A DNA stretch of 15,460 nt from an uncultured Actinomycetes bacterium (GCA_946479725.1 CAMLHB010000040.1:1-15460); one strand, 5' to 3'. Counted from the stretch's first letter, positions 1 through 7,609 are shown. The notes: generated from the sequence alone by a model not told the origin. A program made the numbers and translations.

Positions 1-643
1 AGGGTTGGTTGGCGATCGTCTCGACGACGTCGTAGCCGTCGAGGTTCTGCAGCGGCTCGAAGAAATCGAAGGCCCCGCCCGAGCAGCCGGTACCGCGCAT
101 GTTGACGTCGACCACCGTGAAGCCCATCAGGTTGGCGAGCAGCGAGATCCCGCTCTGCGGCCCGGCCGGATCGGCATACCCGTAGCCGGCGTACTCGATC
201 AGGGTCGGCGTCGGCCCGCTCGGCAGCGGCGGCAATTCGACCCCGGGCAGCGCGTGCGTCACGTCCTGCGGCGGGTGGACGTCGATCGCCAGCTTGGTCC
301 CGTCGCGCGTGGTCAGGTATCCGTAGCCGCTGGAGGGGATCGACTGGCCGTAGAGGGCGGTGCTGGGCGGCGCCGATTGGTTCGGCTGGACCTGCAGGGG
401 GTCCGACCGCGGCCCGCCAGACGTGAGGCCGACGGTGTAGCCAGAGCCGGGGGCGACGTTGCGGAAGAGGACCCCGCCGAGTTCGTTCGCTTCTTTGCTC
501 GCGACTTCGACGCCCGAGCTGTCATAGAGGGAGACCGAAGCACCGGGGGTGAGGCCGGTCGCGTAAACCTGTTCGACGCTCCCGTGCGCATCGACCGCCG
601 GGTCGGCGGCGGCAGGACCGGGTACGAGCAGCAGCGCCACCAA
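1..643 (-). CDS. Secreted CocE/NonD-type alpha/beta hydrolase (X-Pro dipeptidyl-peptidase S15 family), 3' part outside window
   Basis: About 214 residues are visible and the gene runs off the left edge. The reading frame contains the stretch VVDVNMRGTGCSGG followed by FDFF and DGYDVVETIA. This is typical of the first third of CocE/S15-type serine hydrolases, where the R-G-x-G-x-S-x-G turn precedes the catalytic domain. The nucleophile elbow would lie beyond the window. Before it are an Ala/Gly-rich hydrophobic leader (VALLLVPGPAAA) and a beta-rich segment, so the product is probably exported. The start is unclear. The frame has no ATG upstream. TTG at 643 or GTG at 640 gives only a short leader, while the same frame stays open upstream and encodes an Arg-rich n-region (RRGRRRTPGW) that would complete a normal signal peptide. 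The best ribosome binding site (GGAGAGG, near 701-706) serves a TTG at 695 that is out of frame. Family call is fairly sure; substrate unknown. Confidence 0.72.
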   Translation of the reverse strand, partial: MVALLLVPGPAAADPAVDAHGSVEQVYATGLTPGASVSLYDSSGVEVASKEANELGGVLFRNVAPGSGYTVGLTSGGPRSDPLQVQPNQSAPPSTALYGQSIPSSGYGYLTTRDGTKLAIDVHPPQDVTHALPGVELPPLPSGPTPTLIEYAGYGYADPAGPQSGISLLANLMGFTVVDVNMRGTGCSGGAFDFFEPLQNLDGYDVVETIANQP

Positions 644-719
644 GGCGCACCCGAGCGCTGCCCACCCAGGCGTCCTGCGCCGGCCACGCCGGCAATCGAC
701 CTCTCCGCCTCTACTTAAG

Positions 720-753
720 ATTGGGTACCAATACCACGCAACACAGTCTGTGT
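720..753. promoter_or_regulatory. Two small inverted repeats between kup and the hydrolase gene
   Basis: Positions 741-753 are a perfect 13-bp palindrome with 6-bp arms ACACAG/CTGTGT around one T. Positions 720-732 hold ATTGG/ACCAAT-type arms around a GTAC core. They lie between the kup stop and the hydrolase start, where that gene's promoter should be, so they could be operators. Neither has a T-run that would make it a terminator. The function is inferred. Confidence 0.3.
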
Positions 754-778
754 AAACCTCCCGGTTACGGAATCCTCA

Positions 779-2749
779 TCAGACCTCGACCAGGGAGCCC
801 ATGATCACCGTGCGCTCCCGCGGCAGCGCGAAGTAGTCGGCGGCGTCGGCACTGACGTGGGAGCTGGCGAGGAAGAGGCGTTTGCGCCAGCGCGCCATCC
901 CCTGACCGTTGCCGGGGCGCAGCTCGATCGTCGAGAGGAAGTAGGAGGCTTCGTCGACCTCGAGTGGCAGCGCCAGGGCGCCGGCGGCCTCGCGCAACGC
1001 CGCCGGCACGTCTGGCTGCTCCATGTAGCCGAAGCGCGCGGTCAGGTGACTGATCCCGTCGTCGCTGTAGCCGAGGTCGTCGACCGCGAAGCGCTCGGCC
1101 CCGGCGACGCTGGGGACCGGCAGCGTCTCGATCGAGAGGATCAGGGCGTGCTCGTGGAGGATCCGGTTGTGCTCGACGTTGGCGCGCATCGCCAGCGGCG
1201 TCGTCTCCTTGGTGCGGTTGAGGAAGACGGCGGTCCCGCGGCAGCGCCGGAGCGGCGGCCGCTGCCCGTGCAGCTCCTCGACGAAGGTCCGCAGGCAGCC
1301 TTCCTGCTGCCGGCGCTGCTCGGAGACCAGCTGCCGCCCCTGCTGCCAGGTGGTCAGTACCGCGAAGATCGCCAGCCCGACCAGGAGCGGGAACCAGGCG
1401 CCGTGGGCGAGCTTGGTCAGGTTCGCGGTGAGGAAGAGCAGGTCGATGGTGAGGAAGGCGCCGGCGCCGAGGGCCACCATCCAAAACGGCTTCCGCCACT
1501 GATGGCGGACGATGTAGAAGAAGAGCAGGGTGGTGATCGTGATCGTCCCGGTCACCGCGGTGCCGTAGGCGAAGGCGAGGGCGCCGGAGGTGCGGAAGGC
1601 GAACACGAGGGTGACGACCGCCGCCATCAGCAGCCAGTTGATCCAGGGGACGTAGATCTGCCCCATCGTCTTCGCCGAGGTGTAGACGACCCGCAGCCGG
1701 GGCAGGTAGCCGAGCTGGACCGCCTGGTGGGCGACCGAGTAGGCGCCGGTGATCACCGCCTGCGAGGCGATCACGGTGGCGGCGGTCGCGAGCAGGATCA
1801 TCGGCACCCGCCCCCACCCCGGAACCAGGAGGAAGAAGGTGCCGCTGACGGCGCCGCCGGACTGGTCGAGGAGGAGCGCCCCCTGGCCCATGTAGTTGAG
1901 GATCAGCGCCGGGAAGACCAGCAGCAGCCAGGCGGCGGTGATCGGCAGGCGGCCGAAGTGACCGAGGTCGGCGTAGAGCGCCTCAACCCCGGTGATGACC
2001 AGGACGACGGCGGCGAGGGCGAAGAAGGCGGTGCCGAAGTTGCCGACCAGGAACCCGAGCGCGTAGGTGGGCGAGAGCGCGCCGAGGACCTGCGGGTGGG
2101 CGGCGATGCCGCCGATCCCACAGGCGGCGATGACCGCGAACCAGACCACCATCACCGGGCCGAAGAAGCGGCCGACCGCGGCGGTCCCGAAGCGCTGGGA
2201 GGCGAAGAGGACGACGACGATCGTCGCCGTCAGCGGCGCGACCAGGCTGCCGAGGGAGGGCTCGACCACGGTCAGCCCTTCGACCGCGGAGAGGACCGAG
2301 ATCGCCGGCGTGATCATGCTGTCGCCGAAGAAGAGCGAGGCGCCGAAGATGCCGAGCGCCGCGAGGACGGCAGTCGTCCGCCGTCCGCCCGGAAGGCCGC
2401 CGCGCCGGATCAGCGTGATCAGGGCCATGATCCCGCCCTCGCCCTCGTTGTCGGCGCGCATCACCAGCAGCACGTACTTGAGCGTGACGACGATCGTCAC
2501 CGCCCAGAAGATCAGCGAGATGACGCCGTAGACGTTGGCCCGCGTCTCCGCCACCGGGTGGGGGTCGGCGGGGTTGAAGACCGCCTGCACCGCGTAGAGC
2601 GGGCTGGTGCCGATGTCGCCGAAGACGACCCCGAGGGCGCCAAGCGCCAGCGCCGCCTGGGCGCCGGTGCGGCCGCGGGCGCGGCGCGCGGCGGTCCTGC
2701 CCGGCAGGGTCCCGGGGCCGAAGCGCTCTCTTACCGTAGAGACGGACAC
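779..2749 (-). CDS. kup: Kup-family low-affinity potassium transporter
   Basis: 656 residues, the normal length for Kup/HAK/KT transporters, which import K+ (usually with H+) across the cytoplasmic membrane. The family hallmark GDIGTSPLY is at residues 44-52. It is followed by alternating hydrophobic segments to about residue 470, consistent with about 12 membrane helices, then a hydrophilic C-terminal domain of about 180 residues ending in VEV. Residues 1-33 are an Arg/Gly-rich cytoplasmic tail. The start is GTG at 2749; no in-frame ATG and no close ribosome binding site is visible, so the exact start is uncertain. It lies 120 bp downstream of kdpE in the same direction, with a near-palindrome in the gap. 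This suggests control by, or co-transcription with, KdpDE. The family is certain; the regulatory link is inference. Confidence 0.95.
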   Translation of the reverse strand: MSVSTVRERFGPGTLPGRTAARRARGRTGAQAALALGALGVVFGDIGTSPLYAVQAVFNPADPHPVAETRANVYGVISLIFWAVTIVVTLKYVLLVMRADNEGEGGIMALITLIRRGGLPGGRRTTAVLAALGIFGASLFFGDSMITPAISVLSAVEGLTVVEPSLGSLVAPLTATIVVVLFASQRFGTAAVGRFFGPVMVVWFAVIAACGIGGIAAHPQVLGALSPTYALGFLVGNFGTAFFALAAVVLVITGVEALYADLGHFGRLPITAAWLLLVFPALILNYMGQGALLLDQSGGAVSGTFFLLVPGWGRVPMILLATAATVIASQAVITGAYSVAHQAVQLGYLPRLRVVYTSAKTMGQIYVPWINWLLMAAVVTLVFAFRTSGALAFAYGTAVTGTITITTLLFFYIVRHQWRKPFWMVALGAGAFLTIDLLFLTANLTKLAHGAWFPLLVGLAIFAVLTTWQQGRQLVSEQRRQQEGCLRTFVEELHGQRPPLRRCRGTAVFLNRTKETTPLAMRANVEHNRILHEHALILSIETLPVPSVAGAERFAVDDLGYSDDGISHLTARFGYMEQPDVPAALREAAGALALPLEVDEASYFLSTIELRPGNGQGMARWRKRLFLASSHVSADAADYFALPRERTVIMGSLVEV

Positions 2750-2835
2750 ATATCGATCATGCGCCCGCCCCCGTCAAGCTCGCATGAAGAGGCCGCGTCC
2801 CCGTATACAGATTTCGTGAAGGCCCGCTGCGCGCT

Positions 2836-2858
2836 TTTGCAAACCATTGGTTGGCAAA
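2836..2858. promoter_or_regulatory. 23-bp near-perfect palindrome between kdpE and kup (candidate operator)
   Basis: Arms TTTGC-A-AACCA and TGGTT-G-GCAAA surround a central T, with a single mismatched pair. It starts 12 nt after the kdpE stop and ends 87 nt before the kup GTG. On the minus strand it is followed by only four A residues and GC-rich sequence, not a T-run, so an intrinsic terminator is unlikely. A site for a dimeric regulator acting on kup, such as KdpE or a TetR/LacI-type protein, is plausible. Confidence 0.5.
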
Positions 2859-2869
2859 CTCGCCCAGCG

Positions 2870-3550
2870 CTAAGCCGCGAACCTGTATCCCACTCCCGGG
2901 TCGGTCCGCACGTAGCGCGGTCCGTCCGCCGGCTCGATCTTGCGGCGCAGGTTGGCGACGTGGGCGCGGAGCACCTGCAGGTCGTCTTCGTACTCGACCC
3001 CCCAGACCTCGACCAGCAGCGCCCGGTGGGTCATCAGGCGGCCGCGGTTGCGGACGAGGACGCGCAGCAGCTCGAACTCGGTCGGCGTCAGGTGGACCTC
3101 CTCGCCGTCGCGGCGGACGCGGCGGGCGGCGAGGTCGACCTCGAGCCCCTCGACCTCGATCGCCGGCTCCCCGGTCTCCGGCCGGGCCCGGCGCAGCGCC
3201 GCCTCCAGCCGCGCCACCAGCTCGCGCGGACCGAACGGCTTGGTCACGTAGTCGTCGGCGCCGGCGGCCAGCGCCTCGACCTTCTTGTCCTCGTCGCCGA
3301 TCGCCGAGAGGACGACGATCGGCATCTCGCTCCACTCGCGAATCCGCCGCGTCACCTCGACCCCGTCGAGGTCGGGCAGCATCAGGTCCACGACCGCCGC
3401 CTCCGGCGGCCGCACCGCGACTAGGTCGAGCGCCTCCTCGCCGCTGGCGGCGGGGACCGCCTCGAAGCCGGCGTCGCGGAGGATCACCCGCAGCGCCCGC
3501 ACGATCTGCGGCTCGTCGTCGCAGACGAGGATGCGGCGCTGCTCGTTCAT
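2870..3550 (-). CDS. kdpE: OmpR/PhoB-family response regulator, KdpE-like
   Basis: 226 residues, full length for KdpE. The receiver domain covers residues 6-120, with the acidic pair D11/D12, phosphoacceptor D55 (VVDLMLPDLDG), S82 and K104 (YVTKPF). The winged-helix DNA-binding domain covers about 130-226 and includes LTPTEFELLRVL and the C-terminal VRTDPGVGYRF, both typical of KdpE. The ATG at 3550 overlaps the stop of the upstream sensor kinase gene by 4 nt, so the two are translationally coupled. KdpE normally activates kdpFABC at low K+; no kdpFABC lies in this window, and the next gene downstream is kup. The class is certain; the KdpE assignment rests on sequence feel and on the DUF4118 partner kinase. 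Confidence 0.92.
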   Translation of the reverse strand: MNEQRRILVCDDEPQIVRALRVILRDAGFEAVPAASGEEALDLVAVRPPEAAVVDLMLPDLDGVEVTRRIREWSEMPIVVLSAIGDEDKKVEALAAGADDYVTKPFGPRELVARLEAALRRARPETGEPAIEVEGLEVDLAARRVRRDGEEVHLTPTEFELLRVLVRNRGRLMTHRALLVEVWGVEYEDDLQVLRAHVANLRRKIEPADGPRYVRTDPGVGYRFAA

Positions 3551-4683
3551 TGCCCCTCCCCGAGCGGAAAGGAGACGACGAAGGTGCTCCCCTGCCCTGG
3601 CACGCTCTCCACTGAGATCTCGCCGCCGTTTGCCTCGACGAAGCCGCGTGCGATCGCCAGGCCGAGGCCCGAGCCGCCGCCGTCCTCGCGGCGGTAGAAG
3701 GGTTCGAAGATCCGCTCCCGCTCGGGCTCGGGGATCCCCGGACCGCGGTCGACGACCCGGACGACGAGCCGGCCGCCGACCTCGCGCGAGCGGACCAGGA
3801 CCGGCTGACCGCCGCCGTGGCGGACCGCATTGGCGAGGAGGTTGGCGAAGGCCCGCTCGAGCTGAGCGGCGTCGGCGGTCAGCGCCGGCAGCACCGGGTC
3901 GATCCCAAGCTGCACGACGGCGGCGGCCCCGCCGAGCGACTCCCGCGCAGCCTCCAAAACGCCCGCCAGGTCGACCGGCTCCAGCCGCGGCTCCGCCAGC
4001 CCGGACTGCAGTCGCGAGACGTCGAGCAGGTTCTCGACCAGGCGCGAGAGTCTCTCCCCTTCCAAGACGACGGCCTCGCTGAGCTCGTGCCGCTCCCCCT
4101 CGGTCAGGGTCGGCGAGTCGAGCGCCGTGCCGGCGGCGATGATCGAAGTCAGCGGCGTCCGCAGGTCATGCGAGACCGAGCGCAGCAGCGCCGTCTTCAG
4201 CTCGTCGCTGCGCCGCAACGCGCCGGCCTCGATCGCCTCCGCCTCCATCCGGTCCCGCTCCGCCGCCAGTTCCCGCAACCGCGCCAGCACTTCCTCCGTC
4301 TCCCCCCGCCGCCGCTCCGCCTCCCCGGCCCGGGCCCGCGCCACCTCCGCCAGCGAGCTGCTGGCCAAAGCGACGATCACGAATACCACCAAAGCCACCG
4401 CATCCTTATCTGCCGCGATCCCAAACTCCCCCGTCGGCGGCAGGTGGAACCAGTTGAAAGCCAGCGCACTCCCCACCGCGGCCACCAACCCAAGCCGCCA
4501 CCCCCACCAACTGGAGACCAGCAGCACCCCCGGGATGTAGACGATCCCCAGCGAAACCACCGGCGCCACCGACTTCAGCGGATAGACCACCAACGTCGTT
4601 CCGGCGACGACCCCGAGCGTCGCCACCCACCCCCAGGGAGAGGCGGGCCGCTCGACGCCTATGCCCGGCAAGCGAATCGGCAC
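3547..4683 (-). CDS. kdpD: KdpD-like sensor histidine kinase lacking the N-terminal KdpD/USP sensor region
   Basis: 378 residues, against about 850-900 for classical KdpD. Residues 17-112 form a DUF4118-type block of about four membrane helices, including the characteristic FNWFHLPPTG loop at 76-84. A coiled-coil linker follows (about 113-160, rich in Glu/Arg). Then comes the kinase core: H-box SVSHDLRTPL with H172; N-box NLLANAVRH at 281-289; G1 DRGPGIP at 312-318; F-box EPFYR at 327-331; G2 GSGLGLAI at 337-344. The N-terminal KdpD nucleotide-binding and USP domains are absent, and tRNA-His lies directly upstream, so they have not simply been missed. The start is GTG at 4683, with no ribosome binding site but a TACGCT box 6 nt upstream, so a leaderless mRNA is likely. 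It overlaps kdpE by 4 nt. Confidence 0.9.
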   Translation of the reverse strand: MPIRLPGIGVERPASPWGWVATLGVVAGTTLVVYPLKSVAPVVSLGIVYIPGVLLVSSWWGWRLGLVAAVGSALAFNWFHLPPTGEFGIAADKDAVALVVFVIVALASSSLAEVARARAGEAERRRGETEEVLARLRELAAERDRMEAEAIEAGALRRSDELKTALLRSVSHDLRTPLTSIIAAGTALDSPTLTEGERHELSEAVVLEGERLSRLVENLLDVSRLQSGLAEPRLEPVDLAGVLEAARESLGGAAAVVQLGIDPVLPALTADAAQLERAFANLLANAVRHGGGQPVLVRSREVGGRLVVRVVDRGPGIPEPERERIFEPFYRREDGGGSGLGLAIARGFVEANGGEISVESVPGQGSTFVVSFPLGEGQ

Positions 4684-4689
4684 CGCGTC

Positions 4690-4695
4690 AGCGTA
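4690..4695 (-). promoter_or_regulatory. Putative -10 box (TACGCT) of a leaderless kdpD promoter
   Basis: The hexamer TACGCT matches TANNNT and ends 6 nt before the GTG start, with no Shine-Dalgarno sequence. This is the spacing expected for a transcript beginning at the start codon. No clear -35 is visible. Confidence 0.5.
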
Positions 4696-4774
4696 TTCCG
4701 CTGGCCCCCAGGATCCCTGCGCCGGCGAGCTACCGGGGCCGGGCGAGCAAGATCCATGGCCTCGACGGAGGAGG

Positions 4775-4848
4775 GGTGGCAGACGGGATTCGAACCCGCG
4801 ACCGCTGGCACCACAAGCCAGAGCTCTACCAACTGAGCTACTGCCACC
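4775..4848 (-). tRNA. tRNA-His (anticodon GTG)
   Basis: Full cloverleaf on the minus strand. The acceptor stem is GTGGCAG/CTGCCAC, the D-stem GCTC/GAGC, and the anticodon stem CTGGC/GCCAG with loop TTGTGGT (anticodon GTG at 4812-4814). The T-arm is GCGGG-TTCGAAT-CCCGT. The extra 5' G (position -1, at 4848) can pair with discriminator C73 (4775), the identity signature of bacterial tRNA-His. CCA is not encoded. The gene stands alone, transcribed toward kdpD. Confidence 0.97.
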
Positions 4849-4860
4849 ACGCTAGACCCA

Positions 4861-4866
4861 ATTTAT
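4861..4866 (-). promoter_or_regulatory. Possible -10 box of the tRNA-His promoter (TAAATT)
   Basis: This AT-rich hexamer on the minus strand lies 12 nt before the tRNA 5' end in otherwise GC-rich DNA. No convincing -35 was found. The 185-bp gap between the tRNA and the SHOCT gene holds nothing else recognisable. Confidence 0.35.
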
Positions 4867-5033
4867 CGCAGCCCCAGCCCGCGACTGGCCCCCGCCTACC
4901 CCCGGCTACGGGGATGGGCTCGCCTCACTGTCAAGCTCGGCCCACGGTCGACGGCAGCGTCCGACCGGGTCGGTTGGTTCTCGGAACGGCGAGCGGATGC
5001 ACTCGCGTCAGCTTGGAAGGTCGCGGCGCGAAC

Positions 5034-5318
5034 CTACGCCTCACCGGTACCGCCTCCCTCTTTCAGCAGCTCGCGTCGCTCGCGGTACTCCTCAACCGAG
5101 ATCTCGCCGTTGGCGAGTCGGTGGTCCAGCACTTCGCCCGGATCTCGGTGGTGGATCGTGTGATGACCACCGGATAGCGAGCGGACCAGCCACACGGCTC
5201 CGAAGATCACGAGCGCCCAGAAGACGACCATCATCGCCACCATTGCGATCCACCAGCCCGCGCCCAATTCGCCCATGTGGTTATTCCAATCTGCCAGCAG
5301 GATCGTCACCGCGGTCAT
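5034..5318 (-). CDS. Small single-pass membrane protein with C-terminal SHOCT domain
   Basis: 94 residues. A short N-terminal segment is followed by one strongly hydrophobic helix (about residues 22-46, GWWIAMVAMMVVFWALVIFG). A His-rich stretch (GGHHTIHH, 50-57) comes next. The C-terminus has the SHOCT pattern at about 60-86: GEVLDHRLANGEISVEEYRERRELL. SHOCT is a short helical oligomerisation module common at protein C-termini; its specific role here is unknown. The His cluster next to the membrane could bind metal, which would fit the metal-transport genes nearby, but that is inference. The ATG at 5318 has a weak GGTGGAA upstream; ATG at residue 15 is an alternative start. It is divergent from the ABC exporter operon. 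Confidence 0.85.
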   Translation of the reverse strand: MTAVTILLADWNNHMGELGAGWWIAMVAMMVVFWALVIFGAVWLVRSLSGGHHTIHHRDPGEVLDHRLANGEISVEEYRERRELLKEGGGTGEA

Positions 5319-5342
5319 CGTCGAGTTCCACCCACGCCGAAA

Positions 5343-5348
5343 ACGCTA
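5343..5348 (-). promoter_or_regulatory. Putative -10 box (TAGCGT) of the SHOCT gene
   Basis: A TANNNT hexamer on the minus strand, 24 nt before the ATG, leaves room for a short leader carrying the weak GGTGGAA site. No clear -35 was found. Confidence 0.35.
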
Positions 5349-5350
5349 GG

Positions 5351-5391
5351 CGCACAGCACCTCGCAAGCGTCGGGCAAATCCCGCTGTGCG
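5351..5391. repeat. 8-bp inverted repeat with 25-nt spacer in the SHOCT/ABC divergent region
   Basis: CGCACAGC (5351-5358) and GCTGTGCG (5384-5391) are perfect inverted copies. They sit in the 151-bp region between two divergent genes and just upstream of the SHOCT gene's -10 box. They could be two half-sites of an operator or a long-loop stem. Confidence 0.4.
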
Positions 5392-5469
5392 GAGGGGGCC
5401 GACTACGGATGAATGGCCTCGCCCGCGCCCCTAACCTCTCGATCAGGCAAGACGAATCGTGATGATGCA

Positions 5470-6156
5470 ATGAGTGCGCTCCCACAGCAGCAGCGCCCGC
5501 CCACCGCCGATCCCTCCGCGCCCGGCATCGTCCTGCGCGTGCGGGGGATCGAGAAGAGCTTCCACCGCGGCGTCTGGCCGCTGCGCCGCCGGATCGAGGT
5601 CCTGCGCGGGGCGAGCCTGGAGGTCCGCGCCGGCGAGCTGGTCGGCCTGGTCGGGGAGAACGGGTCGGGCAAGAGCACCCTGATCCAGGTCGTCGTCGGC
5701 CTGCTCGGCAGCGACGGCGGCGAGGTCGACCGGCCCGAGCGGCTGGGCTACTGCCCCCAGCAGCCGATGCTCTGGGAGAAGCTGACGGTGGCCGAGCACT
5801 TCCAGCTCTACGGCCGCGCCTACGGGATGGGAGACGACGAGCTGGCCGCCGCCGAGGCGGGCCTGCTCGAGGAGCTGCAGTTCGCCAAGTACCGCGACTA
5901 CCGCACCGAGGCGCTTTCGGGCGGGACGCGGCAGAAGCTGAACCTGGCGATCTCGCTGATGCACGACCCCGAGCTGCTGCTGCTGGATGAGCCCTATTCG
6001 GGCTTCGACTGGGAGACCTACCTGCGCTTCTGGGAGATGGCCCAGCGCCGCCGCGACGAAGGGATGGGAATCCTCATCGTCTCCCACCTGCTCGCCGAGC
6101 GCGAGCGCCTCGACCGCATGTACGAACTGTGCGAGGGGCGGATCTGCACGTGCTGA
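5470..6156 (+). CDS. ABC transporter ATP-binding protein
   Basis: 228 residues from ATG 5470, a standard single nucleotide-binding domain. Walker A GENGSGKST is at 62-70, Q-loop Q97 in CPQQ, signature LSGGT at 149-153, Walker B LLLLDE at 169-174, D-loop SGFD at 177-180, and H-loop H206 in VSHLL. It energises the two membrane proteins that follow; the three genes overlap by 7 and 4 nt, so they form one operon. The reading frame stays open to an ATG at 5413. I chose 5470 because the ABC fold starts near residue 20 from there and the extra 19 residues look unstructured; neither start has a good ribosome binding site. The ABC-2-like partners suggest export. The substrate is unknown; the metal-transporter genes downstream are only a hint. 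Confidence 0.9.
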   Translation: MSALPQQQRPPTADPSAPGIVLRVRGIEKSFHRGVWPLRRRIEVLRGASLEVRAGELVGLVGENGSGKSTLIQVVVGLLGSDGGEVDRPERLGYCPQQPMLWEKLTVAEHFQLYGRAYGMGDDELAAAEAGLLEELQFAKYRDYRTEALSGGTRQKLNLAISLMHDPELLLLDEPYSGFDWETYLRFWEMAQRRRDEGMGILIVSHLLAERERLDRMYELCEGRICTC

Positions 6157-6863
6157 GCGCGGCGCTGCCGACGAGCACGGCCTTCGTCCGCGAGCACCTG
6201 CGGGCGCCGCTCACCCTCGTCCTCTTGGTCGCGATCCCGGTCTTCTTCGTCCTCATCTTCGCCAGCGTCCTCGGCGAGTTCGCCAAGGCCCTCGGCGGCA
6301 CCCTGGCCACCCAGTCGGCGGCGGCGATCAGCGCCGGCTGGGCCGCCGCGTTCCTCTGCGGCGCACTCGCCTTCTTCCAGGTCTCCTCTTCCCGCTCCGC
6401 GGACCGTCGCCTCGCCGCCGCCGGCCTCGGGCCGGCGCGGGTGGCGGTCTCGCGGATCGTCGCGGCGCTGGCGATCGGCCTCACCGTCTCGGCCGTCGCC
6501 TTCCTTACCCTCTGGTTGCGCAGTGGGATCGCACACCCCCTCCACGCCTTCGCTGCGATCTTCGCCTTCGCCGCCACCTACATCGGCATCGGCGCCGTGA
6601 TCGGCGCCTTCGTCAAGGGCCAGCTCGAGGGCTCGCTGCTGGTCGTGCTCGTCTTCTCGGTCGACGCCTTCTCCGACCCACAGATGACGAGCAACGGTTT
6701 GATCGCCCGGACGCCGACCCAGAACGCCGCCAACCTGCTGGTGGCGGCCGGGGGCGGTCAGGGCTCGCCGGGCGGCGAATGGGCCAACGCAGCGGCGATC
6801 GCAATCGGAGCCTTGGCCATCGCCCTGGTCGCCTTCTGGCTGGCGGCGAGGTCGAGGGCATGA
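6150..6863 (+). CDS. ABC exporter membrane subunit (ABC-2-like permease), first
   Basis: 237 residues from GTG 6150, which overlaps the ATPase stop by 7 nt and has GAGGGG 11 nt upstream. Hydrophobic segments fall at about 21-45, 60-80, 105-126, 130-150, 155-175 and 214-234, giving about six helices, the usual number for an ABC-2-type half. A short cytoplasmic loop (SSSRSADRRLAAAGLGPAR, about 79-97) between helices 2 and 3 looks like the coupling-helix region that contacts the ATPase. A matching loop, GDRRLVLAGFRPGE, occurs in the next gene, so the two permeases are paralogous and probably form a heterodimer. The family call is by topology and context; the substrate cannot be read from sequence. 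Confidence 0.82.
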   Translation: MLSAALPTSTAFVREHLRAPLTLVLLVAIPVFFVLIFASVLGEFAKALGGTLATQSAAAISAGWAAAFLCGALAFFQVSSSRSADRRLAAAGLGPARVAVSRIVAALAIGLTVSAVAFLTLWLRSGIAHPLHAFAAIFAFAATYIGIGAVIGAFVKGQLEGSLLVVLVFSVDAFSDPQMTSNGLIARTPTQNAANLLVAAGGGQGSPGGEWANAAAIAIGALAIALVAFWLAARSRA

Positions 6864-7609
6864 CCGCGGCGCGGGTGCGAACCGCGACCGGGATGGCCTT
6901 CCGCGACCAGGGGCGCCGGCCGCTCGTGCTCGTCCTCTTGGTTCTCGTGCCTGCCTATGTGATCACCCGCAGCATCGCCGAGACCCTGCCGACGCCGCGC
7001 CAGGTCGGGCTGCCGGGCGGCGTTCTCGTCCACACCACGATGAAGGACCTGCACGGTCCCGAGATGGCCGGGATGAGCATCGCCTTCGTCGTCGCCCTGG
7101 TCGGCGTCTTCGTCATGCAATCGGCGCTGGCGGGAGACCGCCGCCTCGTCCTCGCGGGCTTTCGGCCCGGCGAGACGGTGCTGCCCCGGCTCGCCGTCCT
7201 GCTCGCGGCGACGGTGCTGGTCGTTTGCGTCTCGGCGCTGGTGACGGCGGCGAACTTCACCCCCGAGGCCTGGCCGCCGTTCCTCGCGGGCCTCGTCCTG
7301 GTCGGGCTGATCTACGGCGGCCTCGGCGCGCTCGCCGGCGCGGTGCTCGACAAGCTGGCCGCGACCTACCTGATCCTCTTCCTGGTGCTGAGCGACGTCG
7401 GCGTGGTGCAGAGCCCGATGTTCCACACGACGCCGGGCGTAGGCGCCTGGCTGCTCCCTGGCTATGGGCCTTCGCGGCTGATGTATGAGGGGGCGTTCTC
7501 GGCGAGCTTCCAGGCGGGCGGTGCGCTGGCGCTGAGCCTCGCGTGGCTGGTGGCGGTCGCCGCCGCCGTTGGGATCGTCCTCAGCCGCACCGTCAGCCCG
7601 CGCCGCTGA
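6860..7609 (+). CDS. ABC exporter membrane subunit (ABC-2-like permease), second
   Basis: 249 residues from ATG 6860, in an ATGA overlap with the preceding permease. Hydrophobic segments lie at about 20-36, 70-90, 111-131, 140-164, 167-187 and 220-241. A putative extracytoplasmic loop is at 40-68. The coupling-like loop GDRRLVLAGFRPGE at 92-105 matches the loop of the first permease (ADRRLAAAGLGPAR), which supports a heterodimeric ABC-2-type exporter with the ATPase at 5470. The C-terminus ends in a short basic tail. No terminator is obvious before the broken chrA 26 bp further on. Confidence 0.82.
   Translation: MTAARVRTATGMAFRDQGRRPLVLVLLVLVPAYVITRSIAETLPTPRQVGLPGGVLVHTTMKDLHGPEMAGMSIAFVVALVGVFVMQSALAGDRRLVLAGFRPGETVLPRLAVLLAATVLVVCVSALVTAANFTPEAWPPFLAGLVLVGLIYGGLGALAGAVLDKLAATYLILFLVLSDVGVVQSPMFHTTPGVGAWLLPGYGPSRLMYEGAFSASFQAGGALALSLAWLVAVAAAVGIVLSRTVSPRR

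Noticed and set aside
2750..2869. c-di-AMP (ydaO-type) riboswitch upstream of kup
   Set aside because: The gap is only 120 bp, largely taken by the palindrome and GC-rich sequence, and the conserved riboswitch blocks are not seen.
857..3424. Very long plus-strand open frame (855 codons) across kup and kdpE
   Set aside because: It is the complement of kup and kdpE; composition is Asp/Glu/Arg/Gly-rich with no fold-like pattern, a usual artefact of high-GC codon bias.
4684..4774. tRNA-His 3' end as an integration site (att)
   Set aside because: No integrase gene and no repeat of the tRNA 3' end were found in the window.
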